A stretch of 64,000 bases of DNA from BP-133 sp040756995. Lineage in GTDB: Bacteria > Actinomycetota > Acidimicrobiia > IMCC26256 > BP-133. A program made the position numbers and the translations under genes. This document shows, piece by piece, positions 42,087 through 51,455 of the stretch (positions within the stretch are counted from its first letter, which is position 1; every line of letters starts with the position of its first letter). Below the pieces are notes generated by a model, which saw only the letters and a program-made list of their open reading frames with translations, made no database searches and had not been told where the DNA came from. The DNA is taken from the NCBI GenBank assembly GCA_040756995.1, contig JBFLYK010000013.1, forward strand, positions 81,314-145,313, written 5' to 3'.

Positions 42087-42945
42087 GACGCACCTGCGTC
42101 AGGAACGGGACGTGGCTGGCCGCACCAACGCCGTCGATGCCCTCCCGGCGCAGACGATCGACCATCCATCCCGGGTCAGCCTCGGACAGGAGCGCCTCGA
42201 AGCCGCGGTCCGACGACCGCCAGGCGACAAGACACCCGTCGGCGACCGCGGATTCGAGAATCTGTGGCGCGACATCGGCCTCGAAGGTGGCCACCATCAG
42301 AGAACCGGTGCGCTCGTCCGCCTCGGCCGTCGGGCCATCGAAGACGACCCGACCTCCCCAAACGAGCACGGTCCGGGGGATGTCGGCGGCCTCCTCCAGG
42401 GTGTGCAAGGTGAGCGCGGTGGCCCGCTTCTTTGCTGCGTTGCCCAGGACGACCCCCCACAGGTCGTCCCGCCACTCGCGGTCCAGGCCGCTCAGCGGCT
42501 CGTCGAGCAGGAGCAGTGGCGGGTTCCCGAGGAAGGCCCGCACGAGGGCCACCCGGCGCCGCTGCCCGCGGGAGAGCGCGCCGCAGCGGACATCGGCGTC
42601 ACCGACGCCCCAGCGTTCGGCCATGGCCTGCACCGTCCGGCGCGGTACGCCCCGGAGGGCGCCGAAGGTTGCCAGATAGTCCCCCACTGTCTGCTCCGCC
42701 TGAAGCCGCGGCTCCTCCTCGCTCCACCCGAGGGTCGCCGCCGGCGCCCGCCACACCCGACCGGAGGCCGGCCGGAGGACGCCGGCGGCGAGCCGCAACA
42801 ACGTCGACTTGCCACAGCCGTTGGGGCCGACGAGCGCGACGACCTCGCCGGGCGCCAACCGCAGTGACGCCTGCCAGATACCCGCGCGCCGGGGGAAGAC
42901 ACGGCGGACGTTCTCCAACTCGAGGAGCGGCGACGATGACATCAC
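42076..42945 (-). CDS. ABC transporter ATPase of the ABC-2/GldG-like pair
   Basis: The 289-residue ATPase has Walker A GPNGCGKSTLLRLAAG, a signature of the form LSRGQRRRVALVRAFL, Walker B LLLLDEPLSGLDRE and a CcmA-like size. Its C-terminal ~90 residues follow the H loop (TALTLHTLEEA) and carry no known extra domain. It starts as ATGA with the exported protein gene and is followed by its membrane partner at 39612. Confidence 0.9.
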   Translation of the reverse strand: MMSSSPLLELENVRRVFPRRAGIWQASLRLAPGEVVALVGPNGCGKSTLLRLAAGVLRPASGRVWRAPAATLGWSEEEPRLQAEQTVGDYLATFGALRGVPRRTVQAMAERWGVGDADVRCGALSRGQRRRVALVRAFLGNPPLLLLDEPLSGLDREWRDDLWGVVLGNAAKKRATALTLHTLEEAADIPRTVLVWGGRVVFDGPTAEADERTGSLMVATFEADVAPQILESAVADGCLVAWRSSDRGFEALLSEADPGWMVDRLRREGIDGVGAASHVPFLTQVRHAA

Positions 42946-44777
42946 CCGAGCAGCCGCTGCAGAACTCGACGCCCGACGACGAGGGCCATGCCGCCCATGG
43001 CGAGCGCGGCGGCCAGCAAGCCACCGTAGAGCGACCGGACCTTGCTCGACGCGGCAGCCCAGTTCACCTCGCCCGACAAGGGCGGGGCGGCCGCCTGCAC
43101 CGTCGAACCTCCTCCGGCGCTCCCGCCGCCAGTCCCGCCGGGATGGCCGGCTTCACTGCCGGATGCGGACATGGTCGGCCCGCTACCGGCGAACTCCCCG
43201 CTGCCCGAATCACGCAAGGTCTCGCTGGCAGTGGAGGACGGCGTCAAGGCGGCTTCGCCGGTGCTTGGCGCCTCGCCGGCTGGACGGAGGCCGGGCATCA
43301 ATCCGCCGGCACCGAAGGTCGGCCCCTGCGAGTCGCCGCCGGCCGGCACGATCCCGCTGAGATCGCCCAGCGCGTCGGCGCCGCCGGGTGCAGCGGATTC
43401 ACCGAACGACTCGATGATTCCGACGAAGACGGAGGCATCGACGAACCCGAAGTCAATCTGGTAGGTCTGCGGGCGATCCGGCCGATTGAAGGTGATCCGC
43501 AGCGCCGCACCGGATGCGGCAGCCGTGGCACCGCTGTCGGTGAGTTCGTCCCGTGGCACCAGCGGCGCGACCGATACTGACAGGCCGGCCGACTTCAGCG
43601 CCGAGTTGACCTGGTCCTGGGCGGCCTGACGCTGCTTGGCCGACATCCCCTCCGTGCCCGCGACCGACACGCCACTGCTGGCGATGACGACAGGAATGCC
43701 GCCGACCCGGGCCCCGGTAATCGCCGGCTCGAATTTCGTGGAGCGCCCTTCCTTGGTGCCGTTGCTCTGCACCGTCATCCTGCTGGCCAGCTGTTCCACC
43801 TGGAGGACGCCGCCCACGTCGAGGCCGCCGAGCGCCGAGTAGAGTTCGGCGACGACGGTCTTGTCGGCCCGCTTCAACTGGGTAGAGGACACTACGGCGT
43901 CGGCCGACCAAATCCCCGGCGAGCCGATACGGCCGCCGGCGGCTAGGGCCCGGCCTTGGCCGTCACCCCCCACGGAGGTCTCGAACGTCCCCCACCGGCT
44001 CTCGTCGGATTGTCCAGCCACTGCGATCGGGCGGGTGTCGCTGGTCGGCCCGGTCGGGTAGTTGGACTGCGAGTACGCCGGGTGCGGGATCAGAGTCCCT
44101 CCGAACAGCCCGAGCCCGCTCCACATCAGGGTGGCGGGAATGGCACCCGGGCTGACATGGGCGATCGCCGTTCCGTATCCGTTGGCCGCGTCGACCTTCG
44201 CCTCAGGGCCGGCGTCGACCTCGAGGGGCACCTGCGCCAGCATCCGGGTCGGGACGGCCCGCACCGACGATGAGTAGTTGATCGTGTCTTCGGCGAGCGG
44301 GCCATGGCCGGAAGCACCTCCGGGGGCCACCTCGTCCTTCGGTGGCGCTCCGAGGTGGCCGAACGTGCCCCCGAGGCCGAGCCCTGGTGCGTGGTCGTGG
44401 AAGGCCTGTCCGCCCGCCTGCATGAGGGGCAGCAGGGTAGGGTTCAGGATCGGCGAGAATCCCTTCGAGCCGGCCTCAGCCGATTTCAGGACGCCACCGT
44501 AGATGGGGCCGGCATTGTTGACGCTGTCAGCCACCGGGGGAACCACGTTCTGGGCCAGCGGCCCCGTGTACTCCGGATAGCCCAGGATCGTGAGCGGTAG
44601 CCCGACGCCGACACCGACGGCGGTACCGAGGAGCGCCGGTCCGGCCTGAGCGTCCCGCATCAGACGCCCGATTCCGACGATGCCCTCGCCTTCCTCAGCT
44701 GGCGCCGACGGCATCCCGGCCAGCAGGAATCCGGCTGCCATTGCCGTCACGACCAACCGGCGCGTTGCCCGGACCAT
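42942..44777 (-). CDS. Large exported, membrane-anchored protein 2 of the importer module
   Basis: ATG 44777 is preceded by GGGAGGAAGGAG. The 611-residue protein has a signal peptide (~8-28), a second hydrophobic stretch (~52-66), a beta-rich body (~90-470) with GGVLQVEQLASRMTVQ and GARVGGIPVVIASSGVSVAG, a Gly/Ser/Pro-rich stalk, and a C-terminal helix (LYGGLLAAALAMGGMALVV) with a short basic tail. It shares the plan of 28298: signal, extracellular beta domain, stalk, anchor. No catalytic motif is seen. It overlaps the ATPase gene by 4 nt. Confidence 0.7.
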   Translation of the reverse strand: MVRATRRLVVTAMAAGFLLAGMPSAPAEEGEGIVGIGRLMRDAQAGPALLGTAVGVGVGLPLTILGYPEYTGPLAQNVVPPVADSVNNAGPIYGGVLKSAEAGSKGFSPILNPTLLPLMQAGGQAFHDHAPGLGLGGTFGHLGAPPKDEVAPGGASGHGPLAEDTINYSSSVRAVPTRMLAQVPLEVDAGPEAKVDAANGYGTAIAHVSPGAIPATLMWSGLGLFGGTLIPHPAYSQSNYPTGPTSDTRPIAVAGQSDESRWGTFETSVGGDGQGRALAAGGRIGSPGIWSADAVVSSTQLKRADKTVVAELYSALGGLDVGGVLQVEQLASRMTVQSNGTKEGRSTKFEPAITGARVGGIPVVIASSGVSVAGTEGMSAKQRQAAQDQVNSALKSAGLSVSVAPLVPRDELTDSGATAAASGAALRITFNRPDRPQTYQIDFGFVDASVFVGIIESFGESAAPGGADALGDLSGIVPAGGDSQGPTFGAGGLMPGLRPAGEAPSTGEAALTPSSTASETLRDSGSGEFAGSGPTMSASGSEAGHPGGTGGGSAGGGSTVQAAAPPLSGEVNWAAASSKVRSLYGGLLAAALAMGGMALVVGRRVLQRLLG

Positions 44778-44800
44778 GTCTCTCCTTCCTCCCGGCATCG

Positions 44801-45154
44801 TCAGCGGATGCTACGGCCACGCGGCGTGGGCACGGCCTCTTCTTCGGTGATCAGCTCGATTTCGGCGCTGTCGAGCAGGGTCCTGACCTCGCTGGTCAGC
44901 TCGGTCACCACCGCCTCGACCCGGTCCTGTCCAGCGTGCAGTTCCCGCAGGGTCGCCGCCAGGAAGATCCCGACGCCGGCGCCCAGCAGGAACAGCCCAC
45001 CGATGCCGCCGCTCAGGACGTAGGGGAGCTGGAGCGCGACGTCGGCTTCCTTGCGAATGCCGGCGTAACCTACCGTGAGAATGATGGCGCCGACGACGAC
45101 AGCGAAGCCGGACGCCAGGTAGAGCTGCTTGGTGCGAACGGAAAAAGAATTCAT
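44801..45154 (-). CDS. Small two-helix membrane protein 2 of the importer module
   Basis: The 117-residue protein has two membrane helices with the conserved QLPYVLSGGIGGLFLLGAG turn and an acidic coiled-coil tail (DRVEAVVTELTSEVRTLLD). It is the paralogue of 29764. It overlaps LivF as ATGA and has GAGGAA before ATG 45154. Order relative to the exported protein gene is reversed compared with the other cluster. Confidence 0.7.
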   Translation of the reverse strand: MNSFSVRTKQLYLASGFAVVVGAIILTVGYAGIRKEADVALQLPYVLSGGIGGLFLLGAGVGIFLAATLRELHAGQDRVEAVVTELTSEVRTLLDSAEIELITEEEAVPTPRGRSIR

Positions 45155-46035
45155 GGGTTCCTCGCTTGTGACTGATCGGTCCTACCTACCGGCCGTTTGA
45201 TGACGATTCTGCGCCCCGGATGCCCGGAACCGGTCCGGCCGTTCCGGCCCGAGCGGGCCCGGCCCGGCCGCAGCCGGGTGATGGTCGTGGAGCCTGGGGA
45301 GTAACCGTTGCCGTTGTTGGAGCGCTCGTCGCCACCGACGTACGCCTGCCAAATCCGAGCCGGGTCGGAGGAGAAGTCGGCGCTGGCGCCCTCCAGCACC
45401 ACAGTTCCCTGGCGCAGGACGTACACCCGGTCGGTATTCGCCAACGCCAGCCGGGCCTGTTGCTCGACGATCAACATGCTGATCCCACTGCCAGTCCGGA
45501 TGGTGGCGAGGGCGCCGTACAGTTCGGCGGTGGCCCGGGGCGACAGGCCAAGGGAGATCTCGTCCAGCAGCAGCAGCCGGGGCCGGGCGACCAGCGCCCG
45601 CCCGACCGCCAGCATCTGCTGTTCGCCGCCCGACAGGCTCCACGACTTCTGCCCCAGCCGCTCCCGGAGACGGGGAAACACGTCACAGGCGAAATCCACG
45701 CCTTCCTGTGCCTCGCTCTTCGGCCGCCCGAACGCCCCCATCCGCAGGTTCTCGAGCACGGTCATGTCCGGGAACAGGCCACGGCCCTCCGGCACGTGGA
45801 CGAGACCGGTCGCGAGCACCTCGTGAGCCCGCCGGCTGGTGAGGTCGATGCCATCGATCGTGAGGGAACCGCCGGTCACCGGGACCAGCCGGGAGACCGC
45901 CCGGAGGATGCTGGTCTTGCCGGCCCCATTGGCGCCCAGCAGCGCGACCGCTTCTCCGCCCCCCACCCGCAACGAGCAGTTGTCGACGGCCAGCGTGCGG
46001 CCATAGCGCACGGTGACGCCCCGCAGCTCAAGCAT
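45151..46035 (-). CDS. livF: Liv-type ABC ATPase, LivF family, with basic tail
   Basis: The 294-residue ATPase has GANGAGKTSILRAV, LSGGEQQMLAVGRALV, LLLLDEISLGLSP and LIVEQQARLAL. The last ~60 residues are an unusual Arg/Gly-rich tail not seen in the paralogue at 27576. I use ATG 46035, where the conserved MLELRGVTVRYG begins; the longer frame upstream has no domain. It overlaps LivG by 8 nt. Confidence 0.9.
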   Translation of the reverse strand: MLELRGVTVRYGRTLAVDNCSLRVGGGEAVALLGANGAGKTSILRAVSRLVPVTGGSLTIDGIDLTSRRAHEVLATGLVHVPEGRGLFPDMTVLENLRMGAFGRPKSEAQEGVDFACDVFPRLRERLGQKSWSLSGGEQQMLAVGRALVARPRLLLLDEISLGLSPRATAELYGALATIRTGSGISMLIVEQQARLALANTDRVYVLRQGTVVLEGASADFSSDPARIWQAYVGGDERSNNGNGYSPGSTTITRLRPGRARSGRNGRTGSGHPGRRIVIKRPVGRTDQSQARNP

Positions 46036-46837
46036 GGTCCACCCCCAGGTAGGCGGCCTGCACGACCTCGCTGCGGTCGACCTCCTCGGGCGTTCCCGAG
46101 AAGATGAGCCGGCCGAACTCGAGAACGTGGACGAAGGAGCATAGAGCCATGACCAGCTCCACATCGTGCTCGACGACGATGACGGTGAGGTCATGGGCCT
46201 GGTGCACCGCCTCGATCACCTGGCGCAGCTCGAGTCGCTCGCTCAAGTGCAGGCCCGAAGCTGGCTCGTCGAGCAGGAGCAGCTTGGGAGCAGCGGCCAG
46301 GGCCCGGGCGATGTCGAGACGGCGCAGGACGCCGAACGGGACGTCGGCCGGATAGGAGCCGGCGTACTCGGCGATGCCGACGAGCTCGAGAAGCTCGGCA
46401 GCTTCGTTCCTCGTCCAACCCGATTCTCGTCGGGCCCGGCGCAGCCTGAAGGCGTCGCTCATGACGCCCGATCCGGTCCGGCCGTGGAAACCGACGAGAA
46501 CGTTCTCGAACACCGTCATGTGCTCGAAGACCTGCAGGTTCTGGAACGTGCGGACGACGCCCAGCCGGCTGCGCTGGTCGGGGCGGAGTTCCGTGAGATC
46601 GCTGTCGAAGGCGCGGACCACACCGGTGTGGCGCGGGACGAACCCGGTGATCACGTTGAACAGCGTCGTCTTCCCGGCGCCGTTCGGCCCGAGGATGCCG
46701 ATCGCCTGGCCCTGGGGGACGTCGAACGACACGTCGTCGAGCGCCTGGAGGCCTCCGAACCGGACGCCGATGCCCTGCAGGCTCAGGGCGGTAGCGGTGG
46801 ACGCCGCCGGCGCCGCCGGCGCGAACGCGGCGCTCAC
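46028..46837 (-). CDS. livG: Liv-type ABC ATPase, LivG family
   Basis: The 269-residue ATPase has GPNGAGKTTLFNVITG, the LivG-type signature VPFGVLRRLDIARAL and LLLLDEPASGLHLSE, with an H loop in VIVVEHDVEL. GTG 46837 overlaps the LivM stop as GTGA. An Ala-rich N-terminal 15 residues precede the domain. Confidence 0.9.
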   Translation of the reverse strand: MSAAFAPAAPAASTATALSLQGIGVRFGGLQALDDVSFDVPQGQAIGILGPNGAGKTTLFNVITGFVPRHTGVVRAFDSDLTELRPDQRSRLGVVRTFQNLQVFEHMTVFENVLVGFHGRTGSGVMSDAFRLRRARRESGWTRNEAAELLELVGIAEYAGSYPADVPFGVLRRLDIARALAAAPKLLLLDEPASGLHLSERLELRQVIEAVHQAHDLTVIVVEHDVELVMALCSFVHVLEFGRLIFSGTPEEVDRSEVVQAAYLGVDHA

Positions 46838-47940
46838 CGGTTTCCCTCCGACCCCGAGAGACTCCGGATGATCCCGGCGACGCCCTTGGGCGACCCGACG
46901 ACGATCAGGACGAGCACGGCGCCGATGATGAGGTCGAAGCGGCTCCCGGTCAGCGTGACCCCGAGGTCTTTCAGCACCTGGGGGCCAGCGGCGTAGATCA
47001 GCCCGCCGACCAGCGGGCCGAGGAGGGAGTCGATCCCGCCGATCACCGCGATGGCGAGGACCATGACCGAGACGTACTGGTTGTAGTCGTTCACGGACAG
47101 GTACGGCACGAGCAGGGCATGGAACGCGCCGGCCAATCCGGCGATGGCCGAGGCGATGGCGAAGCCCGTCAGCTTCTGGCGGGCCACGTCGACGCCGAGG
47201 GCTTGGGCGCCCTGCTCGCTGTCCCGGAGCGCCACCCAACTCTGGCCCGTCCGGCCGGCGAGCAGGTTGCGGGTCACGACGGCGACGGCGACGATGACGG
47301 CGGCCAGGGTGAACAGGACGACCCGGGCGTCGGCAAGATCGACCGGCCCGTAGGTCGGAGGAGCCAGGTCACGGCCGCTCTGCCCGCCGGTGAGCCAACG
47401 GATCCGGAACACGAACCGGTCGGCGAAGAGGGCGAAGCCCCAGGTGACGATGGCCAGCGTGAGGCCCCGGATCCGGAGGGCGGGGATGCCGATGACCGTT
47501 CCGGCGACGGCCGCCCCGGCCACTGCCGCCACCGCAGCCAGCGGCAGCGGCCACCCGTGGTTGCCAGCCAGGGTGGCGGTGAGGAAGGCGCCGAGGCCGA
47601 GGAGGGCAGCCTGGGCCAGCGAGATCTGGCCGACGTAGCCGGTGAGGATCACCAGTCCCAGTGCGGCCAGCGCCCAGACCATTCCAAGGGCCAGCAGGAG
47701 CGACCAGTAGGCCGGGAGCGCGAAGCTGGCGGCGACGACGGCAGCGGCCACGAAGGCGGCCGGACCAAGCTGGAAGTGGCGCAGTGTGCGGCGCTCCAGG
47801 TCGCCGACGTTCAGGCTCGGTGCCGTGGCGCCCGCCGGGAGCTGGCTCGGGCGGCGCCCGATCCGGGGCGGCGCACCGCCGTCGGCAGGCTGGGGGCGGT
47901 GGGTGGCGGGCACCCTGATTTTGATTGAGACGTTGCTCAT
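46834..47940 (-). CDS. livM: Liv-type ABC permease, LivM family
   Basis: The 368-residue permease has a cytoplasmic Pro/Arg-rich N-terminus of ~55 residues, then membrane segments with LTGYVGQISLAQAALLGLGAF, IGIPALRIRGLTLAIVTWG and the coupling region SWVALRDSEQGAQALGVDV. These mark LivM. It starts 7 nt after the LivH stop. Confidence 0.9.
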   Translation of the reverse strand: MSNVSIKIRVPATHRPQPADGGAPPRIGRRPSQLPAGATAPSLNVGDLERRTLRHFQLGPAAFVAAAVVAASFALPAYWSLLLALGMVWALAALGLVILTGYVGQISLAQAALLGLGAFLTATLAGNHGWPLPLAAVAAVAGAAVAGTVIGIPALRIRGLTLAIVTWGFALFADRFVFRIRWLTGGQSGRDLAPPTYGPVDLADARVVLFTLAAVIVAVAVVTRNLLAGRTGQSWVALRDSEQGAQALGVDVARQKLTGFAIASAIAGLAGAFHALLVPYLSVNDYNQYVSVMVLAIAVIGGIDSLLGPLVGGLIYAAGPQVLKDLGVTLTGSRFDLIIGAVLVLIVVGSPKGVAGIIRSLSGSEGNR

Positions 47941-47947
47941 ATGAACC

Positions 47948-48868
47948 TCAAGCGGCGGCGGGAACGGCTGGAGTAGGGGCGGCGGCGCTCCGGGACGCCC
48001 GGAGGTGGGCGATCCACGGGATGAGCAGAGCCCGGGTGCCGACGGCGATCATGACCAGGAAGAACGGGAGGCTTTCGCGGATTTCCGACGACCGGACGTA
48101 GCCGCCGAAGATCGCTTCCGTGCCGCCGAGGAGCAATGCCCCGGCGATGGCGCCGCCATAGCTACCGAGACCGCCGACCAGCGCCGCGGCAAAGACTTTC
48201 ACCATGAGCGAAGCGACGGTGCGCAGGTCGACCAGGGTCAGGGGCGCCAGGAGGATGCCGGCGAGGGCGGCGAGGGCGGTGGCCAGCCCCCACATGAGCG
48301 CTTCGGTGCGTTCGACGTTGACACCGAGGATCCGGCTGGCGTCCCGGTTGGCGGCCACGGCCCGGATGGCGAGTCCCACCTTGCTTCGTCCGAAGACGAC
48401 CGCCAGGCACGCTCCGAGGAGTGTGGTGGTGATGGCCACGCCGATCTGATGCCAGCTCAGCTGCGCCCCGAGCACGCTGACTGCCCGGGTGGAGAACAGC
48501 GCCGGGACGGTCTGGACGTTGGTGGTGAACACCACGCCGAGGACCGCCTGCAGGAGCAGCGCCACCGCCAGTGTGGCGACGATCTGGCTCAACAGTGTCG
48601 CTCCGGAGAGCCGGCGCAGGAGCAGTTGGTAGAGCAGCACGCCTGCTCCGAAGGCGAACGCGACCGTGAGGACCAGGGCCATCGGTTTGGGGACGCCCTG
48701 GTCTTCGATCAACCGACCGAAGACCAGGGCGAACAGCGCCGCCATCGTGGTGTGGGCGAAGTTGAGCACGCCCGTCGCGCGGTAGATGACGACGACACCG
48801 AAGCTCATCAGTGCGTAGAGGCATCCGACGATCAAGCCGGAGATGAGCAGGGTCATCCAGAAAGGCAC
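47948..48868 (-). CDS. livH: Liv-type ABC permease, LivH family
   Basis: The 306-residue permease has GCLYALMSFGVVVIYRATGVLNFAH, seen as LMSFGVVVIYR and VLNFAHTTM, the coupling segment GLAIRAVAANRDASRILGV and ALVGGLGSYGGAIAGALL. About eight helices are predicted. A short gap separates it from the binding protein. It is the channel partner of LivM. Confidence 0.9.
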   Translation of the reverse strand: MPFWMTLLISGLIVGCLYALMSFGVVVIYRATGVLNFAHTTMAALFALVFGRLIEDQGVPKPMALVLTVAFAFGAGVLLYQLLLRRLSGATLLSQIVATLAVALLLQAVLGVVFTTNVQTVPALFSTRAVSVLGAQLSWHQIGVAITTTLLGACLAVVFGRSKVGLAIRAVAANRDASRILGVNVERTEALMWGLATALAALAGILLAPLTLVDLRTVASLMVKVFAAALVGGLGSYGGAIAGALLLGGTEAIFGGYVRSSEIRESLPFFLVMIAVGTRALLIPWIAHLRASRSAAAPTPAVPAAA

Positions 48869-48884
48869 GCGAATTCCTCTTTCC

Positions 48885-50450
48885 CTACTGGTCGCAGATC
48901 CAGTTGTTCTTGAACCGCCACCGGCTGTCCTTGACCTCGAGGATCTGCATGCAGCGGTTGGCTTCGTGCTGCCCGGGTCGGTAGGTCAGCGGCGGTTGCA
49001 TGCCAGCGTTGTCGAAGTTGGTGAGGGAATGCATGGCGTCGATGAAGCGGGCCCGGGTGACGTCGCTGCCCAGCGACTTGATCACCTGGGTGGCCAGGCG
49101 TACTCCGGCGAACCCGCCAGCCGAGTACAGGTCGACCGTGGTGTTCGGCGCGTAGCGGCCGACCGCCCGCATCATCTCCTGCACCCCCGGCCCCGGCGAG
49201 TCAGCCACACCGACCCACGACTCACCTTGGATCCCCTCGGCGAACTTTCCGACGCTCCGCGGCACGAGATCGAGGACCATGGAGGCCAGGCCGTGGATGC
49301 CCTTCGGCGGCTTGTAGCCCTGCCGCTCCATCTCTTGGAACAGCAGGATGATGCGGTCCGGGTTGAGATAGGGAATCACCACGTCGGGGTTGGCCTGGCG
49401 GATCCGCTGGACGACGGGAGCGAGGTTCCCCTCGTCGTAGGCGACCTTCTCCACCGACTTCAGCTTGTCGCCCAGGACTTCTCGGGCGCCGGTCTCGACG
49501 CTGTCGAAGAGGGCGTCGGAGTGGCGCAGTACGGTGACGGACGTAGCTTTCAGGTTCTCGAGCGCCCACTTGGCGCCGATCCGGATGTAGCGGTAGTGGG
49601 TCGTTCCCATCGGGAAGGTCGTCTTGAAGGTCAGGACCTTCGGATCGATGCCGTCCGACGCCAGGTTCGGCACGCCCTGCTGGTCGAGGTAGTTCCCGGC
49701 GCACGGCGTGAGATACGGGTTGAACGAGCCGGCCAGCATGAAGATCTTGTCCTGTTCGACCGCCTTCCGGAGGCCCGACATCCCGGGTCCACAGTCGATC
49801 TGGCTGTCGATGGCCGACGGCACGTACTTTCGGCCGTTCACGCCCCCGGTATCGTTGAAGTACCTGATCGCCGACTGCCACACCCGGTGGGGGTCTCGCC
49901 CGGCCAGGTCGTAGAGCGGCCCTGACAAGATGAAATAGCCCCCCAGTTTGATCGAGTCGGCCGTCACCCCCGTGTCCGACGCCCGATTCGGGCCCGCCGG
50001 CGCGGGCCCACCACCCGGAGCGGGTGCCGCCGGGGCGGTCGGTGCGGCGTCGCGGCCGCCCGATTGCGTCGGCGCCGCCGGGGCCGCCGCGGGCTGACCG
50101 GCCGCCGTCGAGCGGGTCGCAGCACCGGTCGCACGGGTCGAGACCGTCGTCCGCCCATCTTGGGCACCGGCAGCGCCGGTCCCTGACGACGCGTTCGGTG
50201 CCGACGGGCCGGGGCTCGGCGCCGCGACCGGCGCCGGTGTCGTCGTCTGCGTCTCGCCCTCGACCGGGCCGCCACTGTCGGGCGGCTGAGCGGCCGTGAC
50301 GCCACCGGCCGGCGCCTGAGTGGCGTTCTGATCCTCGGCCCTGGCTGCCTTCCGGGCGGCGACCACGTCGTCGCTGGCACCGCAGGCGCCAGCCACGAGC
50401 ACCGCGGCGGCCAATGCCGCGCCCCAGCGCAATAGGCCGGATGTGACCAT
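48885..50450 (-). CDS. Liv-type ABC substrate-binding lipoprotein 2
   Basis: ATG 50450 follows GGGAAGGAG and gives 521 residues, as long as the paralogue at 23197. The signal ends in VAGAC, a lipobox-like site (Cys ~22). A ~130-residue A/G/P/T-rich linker follows, then the periplasmic-binding fold from GVTADSIKLGGYFI on, with YFNDTGGVNGRKY. The cargo may be the aromatic compound handled by the enzymes upstream; linker and size match the other cluster. Confidence 0.88.
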   Translation of the reverse strand: MVTSGLLRWGAALAAAVLVAGACGASDDVVAARKAARAEDQNATQAPAGGVTAAQPPDSGGPVEGETQTTTPAPVAAPSPGPSAPNASSGTGAAGAQDGRTTVSTRATGAATRSTAAGQPAAAPAAPTQSGGRDAAPTAPAAPAPGGGPAPAGPNRASDTGVTADSIKLGGYFILSGPLYDLAGRDPHRVWQSAIRYFNDTGGVNGRKYVPSAIDSQIDCGPGMSGLRKAVEQDKIFMLAGSFNPYLTPCAGNYLDQQGVPNLASDGIDPKVLTFKTTFPMGTTHYRYIRIGAKWALENLKATSVTVLRHSDALFDSVETGAREVLGDKLKSVEKVAYDEGNLAPVVQRIRQANPDVVIPYLNPDRIILLFQEMERQGYKPPKGIHGLASMVLDLVPRSVGKFAEGIQGESWVGVADSPGPGVQEMMRAVGRYAPNTTVDLYSAGGFAGVRLATQVIKSLGSDVTRARFIDAMHSLTNFDNAGMQPPLTYRPGQHEANRCMQILEVKDSRWRFKNNWICDQ

Positions 50451-50474
50451 CGGGGTTCTCCTTCCCATTTTCTG

Positions 50475-50885
50475 TCAGACCGCGACCAGGTCAGCGCGAC
50501 CTTGGTCGTTGAGGAACTCCTCGTACCGGCGGTAAATTGGTTTCAGCACCGGCAGGATCTTCATCAGCTTGCTGGTGGGCCCCTTCACCTTGATCTTCCG
50601 GCTGGTGAGGGCGACCGGCAGGGACAACCTCCCGAGCCAGAACCGGTGACCGGCATCGGCCGTCATGCTCAACTCCAGGTCAGGCTCTTCCGCACTGCCT
50701 GGCAGGAAGATCGGCGGGTTCTGGCGGCAGTCGATCCACAGGGTGACATCGGGATCGGTGAACACCACTTTCATGAGCGAGTTCGTACCGGCAAAGGCCT
50801 TGCCGACCTCGGGCTCGGCCATCGCCTTCTGGAGGAAGGTGCCGAGCGTCCCGTTGAGCTCGTCGGCGCTATTGAAGAACGACAT
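50475..50885 (-). CDS. SCP2-like lipid-carrier protein (136 aa)
   Basis: Like 32307 it has an N-terminal helix, strands MKVVFTDPDVTLWIDCRQ, the ELSMTADAGHRFWLGRLSL segment and a KIKVKGPTSKLMKILPVLKP end, typical of SCP2-type carriers. It lies between the Rieske oxygenase genes and the importer genes, the same relative place the SCP2 gene has in the diiron oxygenase operon. It probably carries the hydrophobic substrate between importer and oxygenase. Confidence 0.78.
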   Translation of the reverse strand: MSFFNSADELNGTLGTFLQKAMAEPEVGKAFAGTNSLMKVVFTDPDVTLWIDCRQNPPIFLPGSAEEPDLELSMTADAGHRFWLGRLSLPVALTSRKIKVKGPTSKLMKILPVLKPIYRRYEEFLNDQGRADLVAV

Positions 50886-50897
50886 CTCCCGGTCCTT

Positions 50898-51437
50898 TCA
50901 GAAGATCATGCTCAGGTTGTTGGACAGGATCACGTTCTGGTCCAGCGTGACGACCCGGCGGGCGATGACGAAGCCCGCCTCGGTGTCCACCGGCCGCAGC
51001 ACGTCGACCCGTTCACCGACCAGGAAGTGCGCCATGACCTCGAGCCGGTTTCGGTAGAGCAGGAAGCTGCAGCGAGTCTGGAGCCCCTCGTCCGTCGGGC
51101 GGATCTTGACGTTGGTGATGAGGAACCGGGTCCGCGACGGGGGCTCCTCGGCCCAGGCCATCCCCGACTCCACCCGCTTCACCCGCCAGGTGAGGCTCTC
51201 GAGGTCGTCTTCGAAAACCAGCGACGTGGCCGGATACGTGTCGTCGTAGGGGTCAGTATTGGACCGGGTGCGGACCTCGTAGCGGATGTCCTCGGCCACC
51301 AGATCGAGCCATTGGCGCAGCTCCCGGTTGTCCAGCAGGTCAGCTTCCTCGTAGTAGAATTGCTCAACTGCGTGCTGCAGCTCCGGCGACACCCGCTTGC
51401 GCGTCCCGATGCTCGGAGCCACCTCGTCGATGATCAT
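50898..51437 (-). CDS. Ring-hydroxylating oxygenase beta subunit
   Basis: The 179-residue protein has the SnoaL-like cone fold of oxygenase small subunits: VEQFYYEEADLLDNRELRQWLDL near the start, written as QFYYEEADLL and LRQWLDLVAEDI, then RVDVLRPVD and VSTLDQNVILSNNLSMIF-like end (VTLDQNVILSNNLS). It supports the alpha3beta3 hexamer. The alpha gene is 18 nt upstream. Confidence 0.85.
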   Translation of the reverse strand: MIIDEVAPSIGTRKRVSPELQHAVEQFYYEEADLLDNRELRQWLDLVAEDIRYEVRTRSNTDPYDDTYPATSLVFEDDLESLTWRVKRVESGMAWAEEPPSRTRFLITNVKIRPTDEGLQTRCSFLLYRNRLEVMAHFLVGERVDVLRPVDTEAGFVIARRVVTLDQNVILSNNLSMIF

Positions 51438-51455
51438 GCCGCTCCCCCTTATTCC

